Shown here piece by piece: positions 10,644 through 22,296 of a DNA stretch of 64,000 nucleotides. This stretch comes from Astropecten irregularis. Lineage: Eukaryota; Echinodermata; Asteroidea; Paxillosida; Astropectinidae. Position numbers and translations under genes: made by a program. The DNA lies in the NCBI GenBank assembly GCA_963971285.1, contig OZ020246.1, positions 11,453,217 through 11,517,216 of the forward strand. Direction: 5' to 3'. Numbering within the stretch: position 1 is the first letter of the stretch; every line of letters begins with the position of its first letter. Under the pieces are notes generated by a model. The model saw only the letters and a program-made list of their open reading frames with translations, did not search any database and was not told the origin of the DNA.

Positions 10644-12150
10644 TTCAGCTTGGTTAGGACAATGTCAATTTCTGACATACCGCTGAGGCGAACAAACTAA
10701 AAACCACTTTAAACAATCGAGTTATTATCGTCTGAATGATGAAAAGAATAACTAAACTGCTGCGTCGTACTCATGAGAAAACATCCATGCTGCAACCAAA
10801 ACTGCTCAACAAGTCCAAAAGTGTAATGGCAGAGCAAAATAATTAATGAGATGCTGTCCAAATTAACTTCATCACACCAGTTCATACCGATACCGATACA
10901 AGCACTGAACCCATGGCAGCAGATGTGAATCGGAAAAATACGAAAAAACAACACGCTGTGCTTAGTCTAAGCCCAATGGTTGAGTGCAAATACCACACAC
11001 AGTAGCTAGTACATGTAAATAGTCTTGTCTTGTCCAAGACGTTGACTATTGATTGATTGATAATGGTGACATCGCCGCCAGCGGCGTAATTGTGTAAACA
11101 GTTACAATACTTACATTTGTATTTAAAATTGTGTTTTAAAAAGGTTATAAAACATAAAGCAATGGTAGACTCACATGAACACTATCTAATTTAAAAAGGG
11201 AACGGCTATTATAAAATATATAAACATCAGCTATTGATTATCTGATTATGCGCTAGTCCCTCCAAACAATACCAGACCCACGTGAACAAAGTGGACCATT
11301 CCACTGCCTTAAGAAAAATCAATATATTTTCGTTGGGTAGCCGTAGCGAAGATTTGCATATGTATGAAATCACTGAAGTGTGTTAAGGGTGGTGGAATGT
11401 TCAAGCCACTGACCGATTTCGCAGCAAGCAGCACAGACGCTAAATAAAAGTTATGGCTCCAAGGCCATGCTTGCCATCGAAGTTCGGTGTTCCCCAAATG
11501 TGTTGTATATTTCTTTGTTTTACAGGTTGGATTGGCTAAAAGGGGTTGGGGGTTATGCATACTAGAAAGGAGCCGGCAATGAAAATAATTCATTCGCGTT
11601 TGAGGGGCGAATTAGAGAATAAATTGTATTACAGGCTTGTGTGTGTGGCGTAGACGTTATTTCGAGTCGTTTATTGTGTTGACACGTACACGTACGTGCG
11701 ATCTGTTGGCCAGGTACAACTCTGTAATACCGTCTTGAACAAGACTAACATGTACCGTACGTACGTAGGTAACAGGTTCACAACCATTGGATTAAAGTTC
11801 GCTGCCGAACAACCGAAAACTAAATTTTACTGTTCTTTGCCAAAGTTTGCCAATTTATAGCTAGTGTGTCTGCCGCTCCCATCAAAAACCGCGGTAGTGT
11901 TTCCAACCACTTATGAAGTGGTCCGTGTCACTCTTGTGACAAAAAACGTGTAGCCCCCCGCCCCCCCCCCCCCCCCGGCCTCCTGCCCTCCCCGGTCACC
12001 GCGCTTCACACCAAATAACAGTCACTTCGGTAATGTCATAAGTTATCGTGTAGGCATCTAAGGGTAAAGTTTAATGGTCATTAATTAATTACCAAACGAA
12101 CAAAGATAATTGACTATTAGGGTCCTTTCAACCAAGCCCCCTTTCCACCT
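10644..12150. other. Upstream region of CHST15-like paralogue 1
   Basis: 10644-10990 is conserved with 20690-21060 and probably includes the 5' leader and promoter. 10995-11760 is unique to copy 1; no gene seen. 11760-12105 is shared with copy 2 and holds a C-run (11946-11976) and a near-palindrome (CAACCACTTATGAAGTGGT). The end is a SINE fragment. Confidence 0.55.
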
Positions 12151-12756
12151 TTAGACCAAACGATTCAATAAATAAAAAATGAGGAGAATAATTTAACGTC
12201 TAATTTTGTTTTAAGATTAGACGGAGTATTCATCTGTCTCGATTTTCAATAAGGTTCCTTTGTTCCAAGTTGGTAAATACTTCATCATTGGTATGTACTA
12301 TACCTACTGCAGTAACTTATATTAAATGTGCCTGCTATGGAAAGGAACAACAATTATGTCAGAATAGATTTTTTAAATAAGCAAATAAAAAAAGAGGGGG
12401 AGGGGAGGGATAAATATCTCCAGTTATACAAATGCCATGTTTGTACGCCAATCGATAGTGTGTCTTATACTGGTAATTACTGATTATGATAACTCATTAT
12501 GTTTAATATTTCTTGGACGTTTGTGCTAATTTACTAATGTTAGGCCACATTAACCCGAGCTCAGAGGGGGCTCAGTTTATAATAGTTCATGATTTGTGGT
12601 CTGCGCTTCTTATATGGCGCCCTCTGCCGTCCCCTTAACGTACATGCGTTAAGTTACGAAAATATTGGAAAAAAAGCTACCTGCTTGTCATTGAATTAAG
12701 GAAAGCGAAAATAAGAGCTGGTACCCGGTCTACTTTGGGAACAGGGAGGTAAATAC

Positions 12757-12890
12757 AGGGTGCATTCGTTTAGCTAACACGGGTCGACACCAGTCAACCT
12801 CGTCCCCATTCTCTCGCTTGTTTTGTGCAGTATATAGCACGACCATTCCCAGTATAAGGGCTGACCCGTGTTAGCTAAAAGAATGCACCA
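12757..12890. mobile_element. Palindromic hAT-like MITE
   Basis: Arms of about 30 bp around GTGCATTCGTTTAGCTAAC and TAGCTAAAAGAATGCAC, the inner part reading ACACGGGTC / GACCCGTGT. The left end is CAGGGTGCA, as in hAT ends, but the right end lacks a clear CCCTG and no clean 8-bp duplication is seen. Only a TIR fragment remains at the paralogous place (2619-2631). Confidence 0.6.
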
Positions 12891-13004
12891 AATAATTGTA
12901 CTTTTTTTTAAACCCTTTGGTTGCTACCTATATTACTGGCAAGTATAGTGGGGGCGCCCGACAACAATCCCAATTGGTGCGTTTTGAAATGCACGCGACT
13001 TCAT

Positions 13005-16000
13005 TCAGTCTTTCTCCTGCCAAAGATATTTGTCGTCTTGTAACATCTCAGCCAAATCTTTGTTGAGTGGCTGGTAGAAATCTCCCAAGATTCGTCTGGT
13101 TTCCTGAAGCATCGGGTTTGATTTTCTCCTGTTCACGTTGGAGGGGTGCCGACTACATATCCTAGCTATATCTGCACTGTCCATTTTACCTGGATGCAAT
13201 TGGGAAATAATATTGAACTATATTGAACTATAACCATTGATAGATGATGTCTATAATTCTTAACTTGAGGTCTATGTGAAATGTTATAAGTTAGGAGTGT
13301 GGAAACGCCAAAGATTTGTAGAAAAGATGGGGAATGAGTTACTGGTAAAGGTAGTATAATACTTTGGTTTTTGTCAAAGAAATACAGATCCATGAGCAAA
13401 AATATAAAGGAAGATACAGTTACAGTCATCTGTGAAAATTTAAGTCCCATGCGGTGCCCACTTCTTGAGAAAACAGTGAAAACGGCCACAGTATTTCTGA
13501 AGTCTTCTCTTTTATTTTTAGATCTTTTAAAAGATCAAAAAGATTTTCGGTCGTTGTTTTACTAATTTCTGGATTAATACACCATTTCACGCGGATAAAT
13601 TTTAACGGTATGTTTCTACCTCCACCATCTTCATACCCTGTAAGTTATACGTAAATCTGTGAACATTTCTGAATTGTTTTTGTGTTGCTTTTGCTTTTTG
13701 AGCCGATCCGTTTGTTCAAAAGGGCTGCCGAGTTGTCTGCTTCTCTGTCTGTCGAGTCAGCTTGTTGAGAAAAGCCGACACGTGACAGGTCACGTGCTTT
13801 TGTGCCCTTCTGCAAACAGCCTTCAGAAATAGAGCCCATGCAGCAGAATCATATTCTTTAATTTAATCTTGTTAAACTGTTTTGTTAATGTTAATTATTT
13901 TTATATTTTGGTAATTTTTTGTTAAGCGCTAATAGAAACGTCGTATTAAGCGCTATATAAATAGGCCTATGTATTATTATTATTTTATTATCATTATACT
14001 GACTTACTCAAATGTAAGAAATCGAACAACTCGGGCAGAATGTCGGTGCAGTTTCTGTTCCAGTCCTCCAATCGTAGAACCTTGATCTGATCACGTGGGA
14101 AAACATTCAACCAATCACTGAGGTAGATTGGGTACATACCGACAGTCACCCTCTGTGTAGAGATGGAGTGATAAATTAATATCGCAATTATGTTTATTTC
14201 TGCACGGTGCAGAATTAAGGCGTGGCGGTATCAATAAGACAACCACTGTAGTGAAATCAGATCAGTCATTCATTTCGTCACAGGTTTTCACTTTGTTCCC
14301 AACACAATTTCCGACATTGATAGCAGTTTAAAGGTAATGTCATACTTTGGGTTTTATCAAAGAAATACGGATTCATGGGCAAACATATCAAGACAGATAC
14401 AACAACAGTCATCTGTGACAATTTCAGTCCCATACGGTGCCCACTTTTTGAGAAAACGGTGAAAAAAAGGCCACAGTATTTATTAAGTCTTTTTTCTTCT
14501 ATTTTTGATCTTTAAAAAAATTGATTTAAAAGATCAAAAAGATTTCCGGCCGTTGTTTGACTAATTTCTGGATAAATACACAATTTCAGGCGGAAAAATG
14601 TTAACGATAGGTTTCTACTAGCATCATCTTCATACCCTGAAAGTTATACGTTAATCTGTGAACATTTCTGATTTGGTCTCTTACCAAAGTATGATACTAC
14701 CTTTAAACCATTGTAACTTGTATGTATGGAGAGACGGATGTCGGATACAGTCGATCGTTTGGATCGTTTGCAAAAGTCATTGAAATATACAATTATTTTA
14801 TGTACTACACTTGTCTTCTACAGCTGGATTGGGCCGACAGTATTTGGTTCCCTGATTGTTAAAAGTTACTTTAATCAAAACTCATATGAAGTTAAATAAA
14901 TACACCTGTATTGTTATCAAACTCAACCTGTCTATCATTGTTTGTGATGAGGACTAGAGCAGACTAGTCGAAACGTTGAGACCTTAATTGCGAACGATAT
15001 AAAAAGTGCGAAAGCACGAACGATTCTTACATGGTGTTTTCGCAAACCGATCCACAAATATTGTATAATTATAGAAAAAGGAGGTATTTTAGACCAATAA
15101 TTTAGCATCCCACTTTTCGCGACGAAAAACCTTGCTTATATACGTCACGTGCAGAACGCCACACGCGGTATACTGTGGTGCGAGCCTACTCTGTAGCTGA
15201 TGTCACACGCATTATTGCGTGGATCGGTTACATGCGGGATTTTAACTTTTCGGTCAAAATGAAGCACTTACATAAACATTTGAATTTATTTATTCATTAA
15301 TTATGTATTAAGCAATAATTTCAAATCACTTGCATCTTTTTTCAAAATTAAATGACAGTAAACCTTTAAAGGTAGTATCATACTTTGGTTTTTGTCAAAG
15401 AAGTACAGATTCATGGGCAAAAATATCAAGGAAGATACAGTCACAGTCATCTGTGAAAATTTCAGTCCCATACGGTGCCCACTTTTTGAGAAAATCGTGA
15501 AAAACGGCCACAGTATTTCTTAAGTCTTTTCTCTTTTATTTTTGATTTTTTAAAAGATCAAAAAGATTTTCGTTCGTTGTTTTACTAATTTCTGGATAAA
15601 TGCACAATTTCAGGCGGAACAATATTAACGGTAGGTTTCTACCACCACCATCTTCGTACCCTGAAAGTTATACGTAAATCTGTGAACATTTCTGTTTTGG
15701 TTTCTAACCAAAAGTATGATACTACCTTTGAACTCTTTGTCATCGTTTTCACAGTGCCGAGAAGCCTCCGTGGTGGTGGGAACCATGCAACTTACGGTTT
15801 TGGGGAACGTCTGCAGGTCATATGCACACGTGCGGTAATCCATGGTCTTATTCAGACATTTCTGGAACTGCCTGGTGAAGTTGAGGACTTGGTTATGGAA
15901 TATGGACGGGCCCAGATCGTAGTCCACCTTGTTGAAGTAATTGAAGTCGGAGTACAACCTGCAAAAACAGTACAGGTAGGTTAACAAAACATGAATGATT

Positions 16001-19000
16001 TCAAAGATAGACTGATGATTCAGTTATCAAACACGTATGCGAGATGGTACTCAGTCAGATAATGGTAAAAACACATGGGCAATTCAATCAAATCGGCAAT
16101 TTTTTGTCTCCGAGAAAGTTCCCGCCAAAATAAATTGTGAATTTCCTTCATCCACTTCAATGAAGTCCATAATGTTAATCAATTAAAAAAAATTTACCAT
16201 CACTGGCCTCGGTTAAAGTATTAACCGAGTGAGAAAAATTTCCGACTTCTGAGGCCGTTTTAGGACTGCATAGACTTTAATTGGATAAAGTTATCATTAT
16301 CTCCATGATTTTTACTCGTCCGGTTCAATATCGGGGCGATAGGTCTGGTAGAATTTGTCCATTCTCGGGGCTTCCCCTGGACGTTTCAATTGAATTAGAC
16401 AAGGCAGAAGATCAATGTGTGAAGGCGTTTTGCTCTTCTGCTGTTAAAAGCGGCAAGAGCTTTCGATCTTTCGACAGGAAGCCGGCACCGGCAGTTACTT
16501 CAAACGACGGGAGTTTCTGCGCAGCCGTACGCGTGTCTAATTCAAATCTTGGGCCATACTGAGAAACGGCATTAAGTTCGACGTTTGAAGTGGGCCCGAA
16601 GATCGCTTCAAACGTGGAACTTACTGAAGTCTTGCTTCCATCATACCAAATGGGCGCGCATGCTCACAATAAATTGTGCGCGCGTGCGCTATTGACATGA
16701 AGACCGATTCTCAAAAGTCTACCATTTCATGCATTGCAATGGCGTAAACACAATTAATATGCACCCCTGGACTACTTTGCTAGCACTACATCTATATGCC
16801 AGTGATTGAAATCGAACAGGGCAACTTTTACCTTTCGATCGGATTTCGAAATACGACGATGATCTTGGCGTGCGGTAGGACGGTGTGTATAATCTCAGCA
16901 AGATGATGCACGGGACCCAGCGTGGCATTAGGGAAGAACCGTCTCCATGCACGGTTATCCCAGAACGTGGACGCCGATGCGTCACCTGGTGGAGGCAAAG
17001 ACGACGCGTTTGGGGTTAGGTTTCCCAGCTCCCTAGCAGCCCACTCAATCTGAACGCATTTATTATATAAGTGAAGGGCAATGAGCTTTACAAGATTTTT
17101 TCTCTTTTATTTTTGATCTTTTTAAAGATCAAAAAGATTTTCAGTCGTTTCGGTCTTTTCTGCATAAATACACCATTTCAGGCGAAAAGATTGTAACGGT
17201 ATAAATCTACCAGCATCATCTTTATACCCTGTAAGTTATACGTGAATCTGTGAACATTTCTGTTATTCTATTCAAACATCAGAATTCGTTTCCTAATGCC
17301 TCACAGCGCCCTCTCGGGTCAGCAAAAATGTGATGGGTTATGTTGGGCCGAGGTACGGTACGGCGAGTTGGCTCACCGCACGCGCTGAATGGTATGTGTA
17401 CAAAAACTTGACCTGTATTACTTTGTTTGTCAAAGCTATGATAACACTCACCAATTATAATATTTGGGTCATCACCACGTGTTAGCATCGGAGCAATATT
17501 TACAGATCGATCTTCAATGTAGTACTGTAGACTCCCTGGTAAGAAATGCATGCAATAATTTATCAAACTGATCGTATAGTGCTTATTACAACGAATTTAT
17601 CATTATACAATTAAAATGGCAAACAGGATTTGCAAAGATGTGCGTTTTGGCTGAATTTGGTACTTAAACAGAAGTGAAGGTCTTAAATTTCCTTACAGAC
17701 GTTGTTTCATGTACCTTTTTACGCTTTGTTCATCTGCAGAAATACGGCCGAAATAATCTTGCCCCTCCGAATCTTTCACGGTTACACCCTGCTTTCGAAA
17801 TGCTATACATTTGTTCGGACGAACGGTCTTGCAAAAGATACTACTAAATCTTGATTTCCTTGAAAAAACACAGCATCTACGACCACGGTATTTTAGAAAT
17901 ATTTCCACCATTATTTTTTTATCTTTAAAAGAGGCTAAATTTGTTTTTGGTCATTGATTTTAATCTTTTCTGTATGGATAAATACAGTAATTATTTCAGG
18001 CAGAAAAAAAATTACGGAATGTTTCTACCATCACCATCTTTGTACCCTGTATTTATAGGTAAATCTGTGTAGATTTCTGTTTTGGTATGGTATAATGCAA
18101 AAGACTGAAAAGCCATTCTTTGAAGAGCCATATAAAGGACAACTCTTTATCGAGTTGCTTTCTACTCTTTTAGAGTGAAGTTTGCATCGTTTGGAGGTTT
18201 TTCTTTTTTCACTCAGGCCCAGAGTGAAAACCACTCCAACAGAGTGAAATATTCACCACTCTTTTTCAAGAGCCATATGAAGGACAACTAGAGTTTGAAC
18301 GAGTGGTATTTTTTCACTCTTTTTCATTTGAGTTGTACGGCAATGTGATACTTACTTCCATTGAATCGCTCGCGCGCCCACCAGTGTGGTTCTTTGACGG
18401 TTTCCTTTATGATCTGTCGGTGCTTATGGAGTTTGACGTGAATGTCAGTTGTGCCTGATTTGGGCATTCCAGCCAGAAAGAAGTACGGCAGGCACTGCAA
18501 GGCTGCATCTTCTTGCCCTGACGGAGAGGGCGCTGTCGATGCCCGCCAGCACGGATTCTTGAACTCTGGTAGGAAACCACTCGATGTCGGCACACCGTCG
18601 AAAATCTATAATGTTTGTTTGAAAAAAATTAATGATTGGCAACAACGATGATCTGAAATTAAGACGTCGTCAGTGGAAGAGGGTAATTAAACCAGGTATG
18701 TCACTGAGCGGCGAATGCTTACGAACGTTGCGAATTTTGGATTCGCCAATTTCTGACGAATGTTGGCGAGTGGAGGGGAGGGAGGGCGTTCTTAATTAAT
18801 GATCATTAATTAATTACCAAATGAAGAAAGATAATTGACTATTGGGGTCACCACCAACGTAGGGCTAGATGGCTCACTTGGTATTGTAGAGCGCCTGTAC
18901 GGTATTCAGGAGGTCGCCGGTTCGAATCTCGCTCCAGTCCCCCGAGGGGTCTTTGCTCTCCAACCTTATTTTCTCGGCATGACGATCAGCACGATCTATT

Positions 19001-20644
19001 ATGCCGAATTTCTCTCAATGGGTCGATTTCAGTACAGGAACCATTATGGTAATGTGGTCGCTATAGCATATTGGCGAATCAAAAGAATTTCAGCGACACC
19101 GTCTTACAACCGTTTGCGAAGGCTTACGACTGTTTTACAAACGATAGCCACTCGGTTTGCGGAAACATAGATTCGCAAAGAAATTCTGAACATCTTCAAA
19201 ATTTCTTTGCGATAAGAAAAACAGTTTGCAACAATGAAAACTGTTTACGAACTTTCTTGCAACCTTTTACGAACCCTGGCGAAATCTCAAATTCGCTACG
19301 TTCGCAAGCATTCGCCGCTCAGTGAGATACCAGCTTTACTGGTATAGTTGGCACGAAAGTTGGGACCCCGTGCTCAGTGGAAGTCTTGGATATTGTGCCA
19401 AATGGGAATGGGATCTAGTGTGCACACATTGTGACACGATGAAGCAAAATGTGTATTGGTTTACCAAATTTATTGCCCAGATTTCAAGAAATCGATTTAG
19501 ATCTGCATGCGGCAGCTCTGGAGGAGGAAAGCATCTCCTCCATAAGCGTCACTGCCGCGATGTCACACTAGTTGGCTTGCTATAAATCTTTAATAGATGC
19601 GAAAGAGCCCAAACCAAAACGGCTCACCTTTGGGGCCATTCTGTACAACGTCTCCGGCAAGTTTCTGAAGTTGTGTCGAGGATCAGAGCCCTGCCGTGTG
19701 CCGGCGGCATCTTGTCCTCTGTCTGCATCCGTGGTATCGTTCTGCGATTGTCCGTGAGGCTGAATTCCTACCGGCGAGTCCTTTTCCTCGTTATTGGTGG
19801 AGATATTCGATGCCAGCTTTGAGGCCCTGGAAGCTCGCAGGACATGATACTGGGGAGCTATCACCGTGCCCTCGGCGTACTCGTCTACCGGTTGGCTGCG
19901 CGTTGCGTCGGCCGTGAGCCTCGCTCGGCGGTGGTCTCGATCTCCTGGCTCGCGGTGTCCGTCCGTGGACCCCACCTTCGCCAAGATTGGCGTTGGACCG
20001 TCTGACCCAATGTTATTGTCCAGGTCAAACACAAGAACCTTAATTCCGAAGAGTGCACATGTGACGGTTATAACAAAAACTGCACTCTTTTGACCGTGCT
20101 GAAAATCAAGAACAGAAAGAATCTTTAGGGTCGGATGTCGTTCCTCTGGCCAATCCGAATTTCAGCAATTCAATAATTACATAAAGGTAATATCATACGT
20201 TAGTTTTTATCAAAGAAATACAGACTCATGGACAGAAATATCAAGACAGATACAGTAACACTCATCTGTGAACATTTCAGTCCCATACGGTGCCCACCTT
20301 TTGAGAAAACAGTGAAAAACAGCCACAGTATTTCTTAAGTCTTTTCTCTTTTATTTTTGATCTGTTTAAAGATCAATAAGATTTCCGGTCGTTGTTTTAC
20401 TAATTTCTGGATACACCATTTCAGGCGGAACAATTGTAACGGTATGTATGATATTACCTTTTAAACACATACTTAAATATCAATAATCATGGCTGAAAAG
20501 ATAATACATGTAGATAAAGAATTCACTTGCAAAAATAAATGTCCATATAAACCGCATCACCCCCAAAAAATTAATGAACATTAATAACTATCCTATCAGG
20601 ATTGGAATTGGAATTTTCCAATTCAATACTCTACCTACCTTCAT
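13005..20644 (-). CDS. CHST15-like carbohydrate sulfotransferase, paralogue 2
   Basis: Same family and structure as its neighbour at 2974-10596: exons 20644-20639 (Met-Lys), 20098-19628, 18605-18356, 17535-17452, 16985-16832, 15958-15796, 14152-14008, 13189-13005. GT-AG junctions and phases agree, giving 485 aa. The two extra residues lie in the exon 16985-16832 (RRFFPNATLGP here, RRFSATVGP in paralogue 1). PKSGTTD, EPHWW, DASAST, RNPIERLYS and RLEDW are all kept, so the enzyme is probably functional. Substitutions cluster in the stem; the membrane anchor (VITVTCALFGIKVLVFDL) is identical. The lack of disabling changes in either copy suggests both are retained. Expression differences cannot be judged here. 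Confidence 0.9.
13345..13672 (+). mobile_element. M1 MITE, 3' end lost
   Basis: Begins AAAGGTAGTATAATACTTTGG and runs to GTGAACATTTCTG, where it joins about 130 bp absent from paralogue 1. It lies in the intron between the last two coding exons of paralogue 2. Confidence 0.75.
14328..14706 (+). mobile_element. M1 MITE, full copy, forward
   Basis: TTAA-flanked (14328-14331 and 14703-14706). The left flank (TTGATAGCAG) is the same as for the reverse-oriented copy at 4079, but the inner sequence runs the other way, so one of the two loci was inverted or replaced. Confidence 0.85.
14860..15365 (+). repeat. TTAA-bounded element (family M5), copy 1, interrupted by a hammerhead-like repeat
   Basis: Matches 28684-29115: TCAAAACTCATATGAAGTTA at the left, an inner GGTATTTTAG...GACGAAAAACCTTGCTTA segment, and TGACAGTAAACCTTTAA at the right. 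Between 14945 and 15055 it is interrupted by TGATGAGGACTAG/CTAGTCGAAACGTTGAGA and an ACATGGTGTTTTCGCAAAC end, that is, the hammerhead-like repeat inserted into it. Confidence 0.55.
15366..15731 (+). mobile_element. M1 MITE with empty site in the paralogue
   Basis: Flanks are TTAA (15366-15369) and TTGA (15728-15731, a one-base change). The other paralogue has the uninterrupted site GTAAACCTTTAAACTC (TTAA at 4499-4502). This direct empty/filled comparison shows insertion at TTAA with duplication of TTAA, as made by piggyBac-type transposases. Confidence 0.9.
17093..18092 (+). mobile_element. Two truncated M1 MITE fragments
   Basis: Fragments at about 17093-17275 and 17913-18092 correspond to those at 5905-6092 and 6672-6860 of copy 1. 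Coding exon 17535-17452 lies between them. Confidence 0.7.
18093..18325. repeat. Copy-2-specific insertion
   Basis: About 230 bp replacing the full M1 copy found in paralogue 1. It contains two copies of AAGAGCCATAT(A/G)AAGGACAACT and several AGAGTGAA/TTCACTCT motifs in both orientations. Class unknown. Confidence 0.5.
18699..19327. mobile_element. M4 inverted-repeat element, copy 2, with nested SINE
   Basis: Orthologous to 7607-8129, TA-flanked (18697-18698, 19328-19329). A tRNA-derived SINE at about 18783-18937 interrupts it, and the left interior next to the SINE differs from copy 1. Confidence 0.75.
18783..18937 (+). mobile_element. tRNA-derived SINE (family S1), nested
   Basis: Family S1 starts AATTGACTATTGGGGTCACC, has pol III box A (TGGCTCAGTTGG in better copies) and box B (GGTTCGAATCC), then CCAGTCAATTTTTCTTTG and a tail matching GGTTATTTGATGATTA. 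This copy has box B intact and a 4-nt insertion after box A. It lacks the tail and ends at GCTCCAGTC. Confidence 0.75.
20181..20464 (+). mobile_element. M1 MITE with internal deletion
   Basis: Both ends present (right end ATGATATTACCT then TTAA), but about 80 bp near the 3' end are missing. It lies just 5' of exon 20098-19628 of paralogue 2. Confidence 0.75.
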
Positions 20645-21074
20645 GACTTAAACTATTTCCACCAACAGAATGCCTACGATTTTCTGCTCATTTCAGCTTG
20701 GCTAGGACAGTGTCAATTTCTGACATACCACTGAGGCGAACAAACTAAAAACCACTTTAAACAATCGAATAATTATCGTCTGAATGAAGAAAAGAATAAC
20801 TCTTGTACTAACTGCTGCGTCATACTCATGAGAAAACATCCATGCGCAACCAAAACTGCTTAACAAGTCCAAAAGTGTAGTGGCAGAGCAAAATAATTAA
20901 CGAGATGCTGTCCAAATTAACTTCATGGACGCCCATGTTGCAAGCCAAGAGTACCGGTAGGCCCCGATACAAGCACTGCACCCATGGCAGCAGATGTGAA
21001 TCGGAATAAATACGAAAAAACAACACGCTGTGCTTAGTCTAAGCCCAGTGGTTGAGTGCAAATACCACGCACAG

Positions 21075-21452
21075 TACTAGTACATGTACCGTACGTGCGT
21101 GGGCAACAGGTACACAACCATTGGATCAAAGTTCGCTGCCGAACAACCGAAAACTAAATTTACTGTTCTTTGCCAAAGTTTGCCAATTATAGCTTGGTGT
21201 GTCTGCCGCTCCCATCAAAAACCGCGGTAGTGTTTCCAACCACTTATGAAGTGGTCTGTGTCACCCTTGTGACAAAAAACGTGTAGCCCCCCCCCCAACC
21301 CCCACCCCCCACCCCCCGGCCTCCCACCTCCCTGGTAAACGCGCTTCACACCAAATAACAGTCACTTCGGTAATGTCATAAGTTATCGTGTATGAATCTA
21401 AGGGTGAAGTTTAATGGTCATTAATTAATTACCAAACGAACAAAGATAATTA
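21075..21452. other. Upstream region of paralogue 2
   Basis: Shared with 11750-12105 of copy 1. Includes a C-rich run (about 21286-21320) and CAACCACTTATGAAGTGGT. No gene seen. Confidence 0.5.
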
Positions 21453-21600
21453 TTGACTTTTGGGGTCACCACCAACGTAGGGCTGGATGGCTTAGTTGGT
21501 AGAGCGCCTGTACAGTATTAGGTACGGTACTGTACGGTACGCCAGTTCGAATCCCGCTCCAGTCAATTTTCTTTTATTCACTTTTCAATGACTGGTAATT
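21453..21600 (+). mobile_element. tRNA-derived SINE S1 at the duplication edge
   Basis: TGGCTTAGTTGGTAGAGCGC and GTTCGAATCCCGCTCC are the A- and B-box regions. About 20 nt of GGTACGGTACTGTACGGTAC repeat lies between them. It marks the right edge of segmental copy 2. Confidence 0.75.
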
Positions 21601-21762
21601 AACACTATGATTAGTAATAGCCGAATGTCTTGTGGTTTATCAATTGGGGTCTGTTTTAATTCCTCTTCGACCACGTACTCGGAATAGTTCTTCTGAGCTA
21701 CGGTCAAATATTTTTAAGCAAATCGTTTTATGCTCCTTTACTCCATGGCAAAACAAGGTGTA

Positions 21763-22296
21763 GTGTCATAGTTTCATACTTTGGTAAGAAACAAAAACAG
21801 AAATGTTCACAGATTTACGTATAACTTACAAGGTATGAAGATGGCGGTGTTAGAAACATACCGTTAAAATGTTTCCGCCTGAAATTCATACCGTGAAATT
21901 AGTCAAACGACGACCGAAAATCTTTTTGATCCGATTTAAAAGATCAAAAAATAAAAGAGAAAAAACTTAAGAAATACTGTGGCCGTTTTTCACTGTTTTC
22001 TCAAAAAGTGGGCACCGTACGGAACTGGGAATACATTGCCCACTTTTTGCGAAAACAGCGAAAAACGGCCACAGTATTTCTAAAGTGTTTTCTCTTTTAT
22101 TTTTGATCTTTTAAATTAAAAGATCAAAAAGATTTTCGGTCGTTGTTTTACTCATTTCTGGATAAATACACCATTTCAGGCGGAAACGTTTTAACGGTAT
22201 GTTTCTACCACCACTATCTTCATACCCTGTAAGTTACACATAAATCTGTGAACATTTCTGTTTTGGTCTCTTACCAAGGTATGATACTAACTTTAA
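21763..22296. mobile_element. Two M1 MITE fragments fused head to head
   Basis: A reverse fragment (about 21763-22030) meets a forward fragment (about 22031-22296) at the GGGCACCGTA / TTGCCCACTTTTT region. The right end is TATGATACTAACTTTAAA. The arrangement suggests recombination between oppositely oriented copies. Confidence 0.7.

Larger units (their letters stand above)
2165..12128. other. Tandem segmental duplication, copy 1
   Basis: This roughly 10 kb segment matches about 12155-21480 in order and orientation: the same left edge (ATCAAACGATTCAATAAATA at 2182 and AACGATTCAATAAATA at 12159), the same eight coding exons, and the same right edge (2-kb upstream block, C-run at about 11950, then TTAATTAATTACCAAACGAA). 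Copy 1 carries about 700 bp (10995-11760) that copy 2 lacks, bounded by ACATGTA in both places. The right edge runs into the start of a tRNA-derived SINE (about 12105-12128), which stops abruptly. Confidence 0.85.
12155..21480. other. Tandem segmental duplication, copy 2
   Basis: Head-to-tail partner of 2165-12128. Differences from copy 1 include a SINE inside the M4 element (18783-18937), an about 230-bp insertion at 18093-18325, an extra M1 MITE at 15366-15731 plus about 660 bp before it, a two-codon insertion in one exon, and loss of the copy-1-specific block near 21075. The right edge is a complete SINE (21453-21600). Confidence 0.85.
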
